Part shown: in pieces, positions 1 through 5,185 of the stretch
How the letters are laid out: each line of letters opens with the position of its first letter
Position numbering within the stretch: the first letter of the stretch is position 1
Source: CAZSGN01 sp964606415
GTDB lineage: Bacteria; Bacteroidota; Bacteroidia; Bacteroidales; JBBRXJ01
Assembly: GCA_964606415.1 (NCBI GenBank)
Contig: CAZSGN010000211.1
Location: forward strand, 1-5,185
Direction: 5' to 3'
DNA: 5,185 bases
Made by a program: the position numbers and the translations under genes
The notes under the pieces: generated by a model
What the model saw: the letters and a program-made list of their open reading frames with translations, nothing else
The model's database searches: none
Told to the model about the DNA's origin: nothing

Positions 1-157
1 ATTAAACAAAGAATCAGTTCAAACCTGATTTTCCTAAGATTAAAATGGAGTTTTTGATGAACAAAAAAGGGCAATTTAAGAAAGCTTTAATATGGTACTT
101 TCCATTATGAATATAATAAAAGCCCAATGCAACAACTTCATTTAATGATAGATTCAT

Positions 158-165
158 TATCTTTG
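158..165 (+). promoter_or_regulatory. Candidate Bacteroidota-type -7 promoter element for the Rpn gene
   Basis: The word TATCTTTG matches the Bacteroidota -7 consensus TAnnTTTG exactly. It lies 17 bp before the Rpn ATG, which would give a very short leader of about a dozen bases. No convincing TTTG/TTG -33 element is present about 20 bp upstream, so the call rests on a single short word in AT-rich DNA. The leader just before the ATG is purine-rich (AAAAGAAG) and has no strong Shine-Dalgarno core, as is usual in this phylum. The rest of 1-157 shows no other recognisable gene or RNA. Confidence 0.35.
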
Positions 166-182
166 TACAAAAAAGAAGATCA

Positions 183-1091
183 ATGTCAGATTTTGCAGAA
201 AAATATATTAATCCGTTTACCGATTATGGCTTTAAAAAGTTATTTGGAGAGGAACCAAACAAAGATTTATTATTGGATTTTCTCAATGAATTGCTTAAAA
301 ATGAACAAGGTGAAATTAAAGACCTTACCTACTTGAAAACCGAACATCTTGGTGACACAGATGTTGATAGAAAAGCCATTTTTGATTTATATTGCGTAAA
401 TGATAAAGGAGAAAAATTTATTGTTGAACTGCAAAAATCAAAACAAAATTTCTTTAAAGACAGAACCGTTTATTATTCTACTTTCCCTATTAGAGAACAG
501 GCTAAACGTGCTAATTGGAACTTTGAATTAAAAGCGGTTTATACCATTGCCATATTGGATTTTGTCTTTGACGAAGATAAAGACGAGCCGGATAAATATC
601 GGTATGATGTAAAACTAACAGATATAGATACAAATGAAATTTTCTATGATAAGTTGACTTTTATATACCTTGAAATGCCAAAATTTAACAAATCTGTTGA
701 TCAACTAAAAAACAGATTTGAAAAATGGCTATTTGTTTTACGCAATCTTAACAGGCTTGATAAAATACCTGGAAAATTGAAAGAAAGGATTTTTGAGAAA
801 CTTTTCGAGACGGCAGAGATCGCAAGATTCACACCTGATCAAATTCGTTCATATGAAGATAGTTTAAAATACTACAGAGATCTGAAAAATTCATTAGATA
901 CTGCCAGGGGTGAAGGGCTCGAGAAAGGGCTTGAGGAAGGAATTGAGAAAGGGATTGAAAAAGGAATTGAGAAAGGAATTAAGAAAGTGGCAATTAATAT
1001 GATAGCGTCTAAAGAATCAAATGAGAAAATTAAACAATTCACTGGACTCACACAAAAACAAATTAATGATTTGAGAAATCATTTAGACTAA
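183..1091 (+). CDS. Rpn family recombination-promoting nuclease/putative transposase (PD-(D/E)XK)
   Basis: This 302-residue protein belongs to the Rpn/PDDEXK_2 family. These are DNA endonucleases related to transposase_31 and are linked in E. coli to RecA-independent recombination and to phage defence. The N-terminus carries the family opening NPFTDYGFKKLFG (residues 10-22). The likely metal-binding core is D68 in AIFDLY followed by E82-L-Q84 in FIVELQKSK, which fits the D...ExQ form of the fold. A hydrophobic middle region (about 115-165) and a helical region (170-240) follow. The tail has tandem G-(I/L)-E-K units (243-268) and a short helical end. The ATG at 183 is the first in-frame Met after a stop at 117-119 and puts the family motif in its usual place. 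The gene stands alone on the plus strand, convergent to the his block, and is visibly more AT-rich than the his genes, which fits mobile or accessory DNA. No terminal inverted repeats are visible. The family is clear; the cellular role (mobility, defence or toxin) is not shown. Confidence 0.92.
   Translation: MSDFAEKYINPFTDYGFKKLFGEEPNKDLLLDFLNELLKNEQGEIKDLTYLKTEHLGDTDVDRKAIFDLYCVNDKGEKFIVELQKSKQNFFKDRTVYYSTFPIREQAKRANWNFELKAVYTIAILDFVFDEDKDEPDKYRYDVKLTDIDTNEIFYDKLTFIYLEMPKFNKSVDQLKNRFEKWLFVLRNLNRLDKIPGKLKERIFEKLFETAEIARFTPDQIRSYEDSLKYYRDLKNSLDTARGEGLEKGLEEGIEKGIEKGIEKGIKKVAINMIASKESNEKIKQFTGLTQKQINDLRNHLD
909..980 (+). repeat. 12-bp in-frame tandem repeat in the Rpn gene tail
   Basis: Six consecutive 12-bp units with the approximate consensus GAGAAAGGAATT lie end to end. 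The first (909-920) is the most diverged. Units at 933-944, 945-956, 957-968 and 969-980 differ from one another by only one to three bases. Each encodes a four-residue step of the type E-K-G-I, giving a charged, glycine-spaced segment between the nuclease body and the last helix. The unit is a multiple of three, so slippage would lengthen or shorten the protein by four residues without a frameshift. Similar EKGI/EGI runs are common in Rpn proteins. Confidence 0.9.
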
Positions 1092-1186
1092 TAAACGAAA
1101 AATACCCCGAAATACATAATGCTGCCCAACCGGACAAGTTTAAAAAACAATATGATGAAATGTTGCAATAAACACCACCTACATCT

Positions 1187-1942
1187 TCAAAACCTCACTT
1201 CTACCTGGCTTTCGCGGAGGTATGCTTTGAGGTCGGGGATTTCTATTTCACCAAAATGAAAGATACTGGCTGCCAGTCCCGCATCGGCTTTTCCCTGATT
1301 AAACACCTCGCTGAAGTGCTCCATGTTCCCAGCCCCTCCAGAAGCTATAACAGGAATGGACAATTGTTCTGACAATGTAGCAAGTGCCTCACAGGCAAAA
1401 CCATTTTTGGTGCCGTCATGATTCATTGACGTAAACAGGATCTCGCCCGCTCCACGCTCCTGGGCTTCTTTGGCCCAACTAAACAATTCTTTTTCTGTAG
1501 GTATGCGTCCACCATTCACAAATACCGTCCATTGCCCATCTTTAAATTCTGCATCAATAGCAACCACCACGAACTGCTTACCAAAATTGGTCGCCAGCTG
1601 ATCAATCAGGCCAGGATTTTTAACGGCTGCCGAATTGATGGAAATTTTATCGGCACCAGCGCTAAGAAGGATATCGGCATCTTTCATTTCATTGATGCCG
1701 CCTCCAACAGTGAACGGAATACTCAAATTTTTGGCGATACGCTGCACCAGTTCAGCAAATGTCTTTCTTTTTTCATGACTTGCTGTGATGTCCAGAAAAA
1801 CCAACTCATCGGCCCCCTGCTCCGAATACTTCTTGCCCATCTCCACCGGATCGCCAACTTCTTTAATATCCAAAAAATTGACTCCTTTAACGGTTTGTCC
1901 GTTACGCACATCCAAACATGGTATGATTCTTTTTGCTAACAT
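1187..1942 (-). CDS. hisF: Imidazole glycerol phosphate synthase, cyclase subunit HisF
   Basis: HisF is the synthase half of IGP synthase. It uses ammonia delivered from HisH to convert PRFAR into imidazole glycerol phosphate and AICAR in the cytoplasm, the fifth step of histidine synthesis. The 251 residues match the usual (beta-alpha)8 barrel length. The two catalytic acids are present, D11 in PCLDVRNG and D130 in VAIDAEF, as are the conserved D51 and D176. The ammonia gate residues R5, E46, K99 and E167 all fall at their family positions, so the enzyme looks fully functional. Phosphate-binding turns are seen at TVGGGI (78-83) and ASGGAG (200-205). The gene starts 10 bp after hisA and is the last gene of the block. 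No hisIE follows; the next gene (Rpn) converges on it. The assignment is secure. Confidence 0.98.
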   Translation of the reverse strand: MLAKRIIPCLDVRNGQTVKGVNFLDIKEVGDPVEMGKKYSEQGADELVFLDITASHEKRKTFAELVQRIAKNLSIPFTVGGGINEMKDADILLSAGADKISINSAAVKNPGLIDQLATNFGKQFVVVAIDAEFKDGQWTVFVNGGRIPTEKELFSWAKEAQERGAGEILFTSMNHDGTKNGFACEALATLSEQLSIPVIASGGAGNMEHFSEVFNQGKADAGLAASIFHFGEIEIPDLKAYLRESQVEVRF

Positions 1943-1952
1943 GGTTTTTCTT

Positions 1953-2675
1953 TTACTGATAAAACAAACTAATCTCCTTTAAACGAATGTTTCCTTCATA
2001 AATCGCTTTCCCGGTAATCACAGCCGGCACCTCCTTGTCATTTAATAGCTTAATGTCCTGCATGTCTTTGATCCCACCGCTGGCAATCAGGTACAGATCA
2101 GGAAAAACACCCAGCATTTTCTCATACAATTCTGTTGCTGGCCCTTCCAACATACCATCGCGGGCAATATCCGTTGAGATCACCTTACGGATTCCTTCTT
2201 TTTTATAATCAGCAATAAAATCAAAAAGATCAAGGGTTGTCGTCTCCAGCCATCCGGAGACAGCAATTTTTTCTTCTTTAACATCAGCACCCAAAATGAT
2301 TTTTTCAGCTCCATATTTCCTGATCCACCCTTTGAAAGTTTCCGGATCGTTAACAGCAATACTACCTCCTGTTATCATTTGGGCTCCGGATTCAAAAGCA
2401 ATATCAAGGTCCTTATCCGACTTAAGGCCCCCACCAAAATCGATGATGAGTTTGGTATTAGAAGCTATCTGTTCGAGCACCTTATTGTTTACAATGTGTT
2501 TGGCCTTGGCACCATCCAGATCAACCAGGTGCAATCGTTGAATGCCATGATCTTCAAACTCCCTGGCCACTTCAAGCGGATTTTCATTATAAACCTTTTT
2601 CCGGGCATAATCACCCTGATTCAGACGCACACATTTCCCGTCAATAATATCTATAGCCGGAATGATCTCTATCAT
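1953..2675 (-). CDS. hisA: ProFAR isomerase HisA
   Basis: HisA (phosphoribosylformimino-5-aminoimidazole carboxamide ribotide isomerase) performs an Amadori rearrangement of ProFAR to PRFAR, the substrate of HisHF. The protein is 240 residues, normal for this (beta-alpha)8 barrel and homologous to HisF. The catalytic aspartates are D9 in IIPAIDIIDG and D131 in LGADVKEE. Other marks are the VRLNQGDY segment (16-23), the phosphate-binding FGGGL (80-84), SGW (140-142), TDIARDG (168-174) and ASGGI (198-202). The ATG overlaps the hisH stop by four bases (ATGA), which suggests translational coupling, and hisF follows after 10 bp. Nothing in the sequence suggests a bifunctional PriA; a hisA role fits the neighbours. 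Confidence 0.98.
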   Translation of the reverse strand: MIEIIPAIDIIDGKCVRLNQGDYARKKVYNENPLEVAREFEDHGIQRLHLVDLDGAKAKHIVNNKVLEQIASNTKLIIDFGGGLKSDKDLDIAFESGAQMITGGSIAVNDPETFKGWIRKYGAEKIILGADVKEEKIAVSGWLETTTLDLFDFIADYKKEGIRKVISTDIARDGMLEGPATELYEKMLGVFPDLYLIASGGIKDMQDIKLLNDKEVPAVITGKAIYEGNIRLKEISLFYQ

Positions 2676-3265
2676 AATTCAACGAAATTTTTTAAAACCT
2701 TAGCACCCACCGGACCGCTTTTCTCGGGATGAAACTGGGTAGCGAAATAATTATCTTTATGCAATGCTGCACTAAACCGATTGATATAATCCCCTGTGGC
2801 AATGGTATGTGGGCCTGTTTCCGCGTAATAGCTATGCACAAAATAGACATAATCATTTTCCTCTATGCCTTTAAAAAGAGGAGATTTCAGGTCATGAATG
2901 TTATTCCAGCCCATTTCAGGAACCTTTAAAAAAGGGTTATCCGAATGGTCGAAGAGCTTCACTTTTTCATCAAAAATACCAATGCATTCAACATCCCCTT
3001 CTTCGGAATGGGAACAAAGCAATTGAAGTCCAATACAGATGCCAAGGACAGGCTGTTCAAGTTGCCTGATCAACTGGTCCAGCCCTTCGTTCTTCAGGTG
3101 CCTCATGGCGCTGCTGGCCTCTCCCACCCCGGGAAAAATCACCTTATCCGCCGAAGCAATTTTCTCTTTGTCACCTGTAATCTCGGCATTCACTCCCAAT
3201 CGTTGCAGGGCAAAATCCACAGACCTGATATTCCCGGCATTATAATCTATAATTGCGATATTCAT
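2672..3265 (-). CDS. hisH: Imidazole glycerol phosphate synthase, glutamine amidotransferase subunit HisH
   Basis: HisH is the class I glutaminase of IGP synthase. It hydrolyses glutamine and passes ammonia through the HisF barrel. The 197 residues match the family length. The catalytic triad is visible: nucleophile C77 in GICIGLQLL, and H179 and E181 in TQFHPEKSG. The oxyanion segment PGVG (45-48), the MGWN motif (118-121) and FVHSYY (142-147) are also present. The N-terminus IAIIDYNAGN is typical. The gene begins 23 bp after purU and ends in a 4-bp overlap with hisA. Having hisH, hisA and hisF in this order is common in Bacteroidota, although hisB rather than purU is the more usual upstream neighbour. 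Confidence 0.98.
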   Translation of the reverse strand: MNIAIIDYNAGNIRSVDFALQRLGVNAEITGDKEKIASADKVIFPGVGEASSAMRHLKNEGLDQLIRQLEQPVLGICIGLQLLCSHSEEGDVECIGIFDEKVKLFDHSDNPFLKVPEMGWNNIHDLKSPLFKGIEENDYVYFVHSYYAETGPHTIATGDYINRFSAALHKDNYFATQFHPEKSGPVGAKVLKNFVEL

Positions 3266-3288
3266 GATAACTAAACCTAAAAATTATA

Positions 3289-4152
3289 TTACTGAAAAAT
3301 GACTGTTTTGTTTTCATAAACCAGAATTTTCCGGTCCAGATGCTCATAGATGGCACGAGCCAGTACAATTTTCTCCAGATCGCGCCCTTTCCTTACCAGG
3401 TCATCAACACTATCACGGTGCGAGACATGAACCACATCCTGGGTAATAATAGGCCCGGCATCAAGTTCTTCAGTCGCATAATGACTGGTTGCTCCAATGA
3501 TCTTCACCCCCCTGTTGAAAGCACTGTGATAAGGTTTGGCGCCAGCAAATGCCGGCAAAAAGGAATGATGAATATTGATGATCTTATTTTGATAAGCATC
3601 AATTAAATAAGGAGAAACAATTTGCATATAACGAGCCAGTACAATAAAATCAACCTTGTACTCTTTCAGTAATTCCAACTCTTTCTCCTCCTGATCCCGT
3701 TTATTGGCTTTGGTAATAGGAAAATGATGAAAAGGAATATTAAACTGATCGGCCACAGGTTTAAGGTCCTCGTGATTACTTATAACCAGGGGAATATCCA
3801 CATCCCACTCCCCTGCTTTCCAGCGGGCCAGCATATCAAATAAACAATGATCCTGCTTAGAAACAAAAATGGCCATCCGTGGTTGATCATCAGAAAAATA
3901 AAGTTTCCATTTCATGCCATACTTACGGCCAATCTGTGTATCAAAATAATCGCCAATCTTTTCCCGTGGAATCAAAAATCCATGCGTATCCCATTTTATA
4001 CGCATAAAAAACACACCCAACTGCCTTTCTACATGCTGGTCCAGGTCAATGATATTACCATGGTTATTAAAAATAAAATCAGAAAGGTGAGAAACAATTC
4101 CTTTTTGGTCCTGGCAATGTATCAAAAGTGTAGCAGTATTATTTGCCGTCAT
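3289..4152 (-). CDS. purU: Formyltetrahydrofolate deformylase PurU
   Basis: PurU hydrolyses 10-formyl-THF to formate and THF, which balances one-carbon pools and can feed formate to PurT. The 287 residues compare with about 280 in E. coli. The N-terminal ACT domain (about residues 7-85) starts ATLLIHCQDQKGIVSHLSDF. The E. coli enzyme is regulated by methionine and glycine, and the ACT domain is the expected site. The formyltransferase-fold domain (about 90-287) has the catalytic triad N193 and H195 in NIHHSFLPAF and D231 in ELDAGPI, plus GAKPYHSAF (204-212) and IIGATSHY (218-225). The HHSFLPAF form and the ACT domain set it apart from PurN. It is the first gene of the probable purU-hisHAF unit. 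A terminator-like hairpin lies 37 bp before its ATG. The leader has no clear Shine-Dalgarno site. Confidence 0.97.
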   Translation of the reverse strand: MTANNTATLLIHCQDQKGIVSHLSDFIFNNHGNIIDLDQHVERQLGVFFMRIKWDTHGFLIPREKIGDYFDTQIGRKYGMKWKLYFSDDQPRMAIFVSKQDHCLFDMLARWKAGEWDVDIPLVISNHEDLKPVADQFNIPFHHFPITKANKRDQEEKELELLKEYKVDFIVLARYMQIVSPYLIDAYQNKIINIHHSFLPAFAGAKPYHSAFNRGVKIIGATSHYATEELDAGPIITQDVVHVSHRDSVDDLVRKGRDLEKIVLARAIYEHLDRKILVYENKTVIFQ

Positions 4153-4181
4153 AATTATTAACCATTAATATTGATCTGTAT

Positions 4182-4210
4182 AAAAAATCCCGGACATGTT
4201 ATTGTCCAGG
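4182..4210 (-). terminator. Intrinsic-terminator-like hairpin in the purU upstream region
   Basis: On the minus strand the arms CCTGGACA and TGTCCGGG pair over eight positions (one G-T wobble) around the six-base loop ATAACA. The hairpin spans 4189-4210 and is followed after one A by six T residues (4187-4182). The opposite strand has no T-run after the stem, so it acts in the minus direction only. The simplest reading is the terminator of the histidine kinase gene, whose stop lies 83 bp before the stem. It also sits only 37 bp upstream of the purU ATG, so a leader attenuator is possible. Confidence 0.7.
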
Positions 4211-4226
4211 TAAATAGTTCCTGCTG

Positions 4227-4254
4227 CAAAAAATATTATTATTCTTTGAAACAA
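4227..4254 (-). promoter_or_regulatory. Weak candidate promoter for purU-hisHAF
   Basis: On the minus strand TATTTTTTG (4235-4227) is one base longer than the TAnnTTTG -7 consensus. A TTG (4254-4252) lies 16 bp before it, shorter than the usual spacing of about 19. If used, transcription would start near 4220, just before the terminator-like hairpin, making the hairpin part of the purU leader. Neither box is a good match, and the region is rich in A and T, so this is tentative. Confidence 0.2.
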
Positions 4255-4255
4255 T

Positions 4256-4268
4256 ATATCCCGGATAT
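4256..4268. repeat. Short perfect dyad in the kinase-purU gap
   Basis: ATATCC and GGATAT form a perfect 6+6 inverted repeat around a single central C. The loop is too small for a stable RNA hairpin without opening the stem, so a protein-binding dyad is more likely than a terminator. It lies 25 bp after the kinase stop and just upstream of the candidate purU promoter. The core word ATCCCGGA (4258-4265) recurs at 4187-4194 inside the terminator-like hairpin. No regulator can be named. Confidence 0.3.
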
Positions 4269-4293
4269 TTTTTGATCTCTCAAAAACAGCCAA

Positions 4294-5185
4294 TTAAACT
4301 AACTTTTTAAATATTTTAAAGCAGGCTCCCCTCTCTTCCGGCTCTTCTGCTGTCAATCGGGCACCGATCATCTCAAGCCTGTTAACAATATTATTCAACC
4401 CCAGTCCTTCTTCCTGCTTACGCAGCATTTCGTCAAAATCAAAACCAATCCCGTCATCAGTATAAAACAACTGCATTTGTTGTGTATTACTTGATAATTC
4501 AATGTATATATTTGATGCATTGGCATGCTTTAGGGTATTATTAATAAGCTCACAGACCACCCGGTAAAACACAACTTCCTGATCCTTATCCAACTTTGCA
4601 TGAAAATGATCAGCCTCAAAATTAATACGGATATTATTAAATCCATCAATTTTCCTGATAAAAGATTGAATTGTTGCAACCAATCCAAAGCGACCCAGTT
4701 GTGCAGGCATAATATCATAAGCTACATTCCTGGTAGACTCAATAGCCTGGCTTAACAAATCTTTCATGGCATCAATAATCTTTTTAGGCTCGTCATCCTG
4801 CACTTTTAAATTTAAAACATTCAAATGCATTTTAATACTGGACATCAGCGCACCAATACTATCATGTATATCCTGGGCAAATCTTTTCCTTTCTTTATCC
4901 TCTGTATCCATTACCGCACGCATAACCTCTTTCTGTAGCCGTTTACGCTCCGAAATATCATTAACAAGATGCAACACTGCCATTCCACCTCCATAAGGTA
5001 TAACGCGCCCTTTAAGTTCGACCGGGATATCAGGATTTATTAAATAATGAGTTTCAACAAGATGAGATGTCCCTGATTGAACTGCCTTTATATATGTCTT
5101 AAAAGAATCATTTTTAAATGCAAATAACTTATCAATCATCTGGTTGAACAAATCATCTTTATCGTAACCTGTTTTCTCGCTAACA
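4294..5185 (-). CDS. PAS-domain sensor histidine kinase (HisKA_3/NarL-type), 5' end outside window
   Basis: This is the C-terminal part of a two-component sensor kinase. The frame is open to the right edge: codons before the TTG at 5151 read VSEKTGYDKDD, a typical PAS segment, so that TTG is not the true start. With the TTG codon as residue 1, the PAS domain runs to about residue 66 and ends in NDISERKRLQKEV. The HisKA_3 dimerisation helices hold the phospho-acceptor H96 in AQDIHDSIGALMSS. The HATPase_c domain has the N-box ELINNTLKHAN (201-211), DDGIGFD (232-238) and the GLGL lid (249-252). All key ATP and phosphotransfer residues are intact. No membrane segment is seen in the visible part; any sensor or transmembrane region would be upstream. 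HisKA_3 kinases normally signal to LuxR/NarL-type regulators, but none lies in the window. The visible signal input is only the PAS domain, whose ligand is unknown. Confidence 0.93.
   Translation of the reverse strand, partial: VSEKTGYDKDDLFNQMIDKLFAFKNDSFKTYIKAVQSGTSHLVETHYLINPDIPVELKGRVIPYGGGMAVLHLVNDISERKRLQKEVMRAVMDTEDKERKRFAQDIHDSIGALMSSIKMHLNVLNLKVQDDEPKKIIDAMKDLLSQAIESTRNVAYDIMPAQLGRFGLVATIQSFIRKIDGFNNIRINFEADHFHAKLDKDQEVVFYRVVCELINNTLKHANASNIYIELSSNTQQMQLFYTDDGIGFDFDEMLRKQEEGLGLNNIVNRLEMIGARLTAEEPEERGACFKIFKKLV

Noticed and set aside
1..57. Frame open from the left edge to a TGA at 55-57 as the tail of an upstream gene
   Set aside because: Only 18 residues are visible, with no recognisable motif, and another frame also reads to a stop at 26-28. 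Neither can be supported.
69..125. GGGC (69-72) and GCCC (122-125) as an inverted repeat or element end upstream of the Rpn gene
   Set aside because: Pairing stops after four bases and no matching copy occurs beyond the gene's 3' end.
127..336. 69-residue open frame overlapping the start of the Rpn gene
   Set aside because: It is out of frame with the clear Rpn family motifs, has no recognisable domain and overlaps real coding sequence for most of its length.
1142..1165. Weak stem CAACAT/ATATTG followed by six T on the minus strand, a possible hisF terminator
   Set aside because: It has only six positions with an internal C-A mismatch and no G/C-rich core, too weak to call an intrinsic terminator, although the T-run is suggestive.
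1532..1939. 135-residue plus-strand frame antisense to hisF (with similar antisense frames over hisA, hisH, purU and the kinase)
   Set aside because: All lie opposite conserved genes whose catalytic residues are intact, and their translations resemble no family. They are reverse-strand shadows.
5149..5151. TTG as the start codon of the histidine kinase
   Set aside because: The frame stays open to the window edge and the upstream codons encode typical PAS sequence, so the true start is outside the window.

Overview
The window looks like a chromosomal segment of an AT-rich Bacteroidota bacterium. This is inferred from the protein style, the A/T-rich leaders without clear Shine-Dalgarno sites, a TAnnTTTG-type promoter word, and a PD-(D/E)XK Rpn-family gene with the EKGI-type tail I associate with this phylum. 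The exact genus cannot be told from the sequence.

Layout from left to right. Positions 1-182 are AT-rich leader sequence with one candidate promoter. Positions 183-1091 (+) encode an Rpn-family recombination-promoting nuclease/putative transposase with a 12-bp in-frame tandem repeat near its 3' end. A 95-bp gap (1092-1186) separates it from a convergent minus-strand block. That block reads, in transcription order, purU (4152-3289), hisH (3265-2672), hisA (2675-1953) and hisF (1942-1187). The four genes are tightly packed: 23 bp, then a 4-bp ATGA overlap, then 10 bp. They are probably one transcription unit. Upstream of purU, a 141-bp gap holds an intrinsic-terminator-like hairpin facing the same direction. 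Beyond it lies the 3' part of a PAS/HisKA_3/HATPase_c sensor histidine kinase (4294 to the right edge), cut off by the window.

How the genes work together. HisA isomerises ProFAR to PRFAR. HisH releases ammonia from glutamine, and HisF uses it to split PRFAR into imidazole glycerol phosphate and AICAR. AICAR is a purine intermediate that PurH formylates with 10-formyl-tetrahydrofolate. PurU hydrolyses that same cofactor to formate and THF, so the block joins histidine synthesis to the one-carbon and purine pools. The other his genes (hisG, D, C, B, IE) are not in the window, and hisIE is not directly after hisF, where it is often found.

No wholly new system is evident. The points most worth a second look are the purU leader hairpin (terminator or attenuator), the possible intragenic small protein and variable repeat in the Rpn gene, and the purU-hisHAF linkage.
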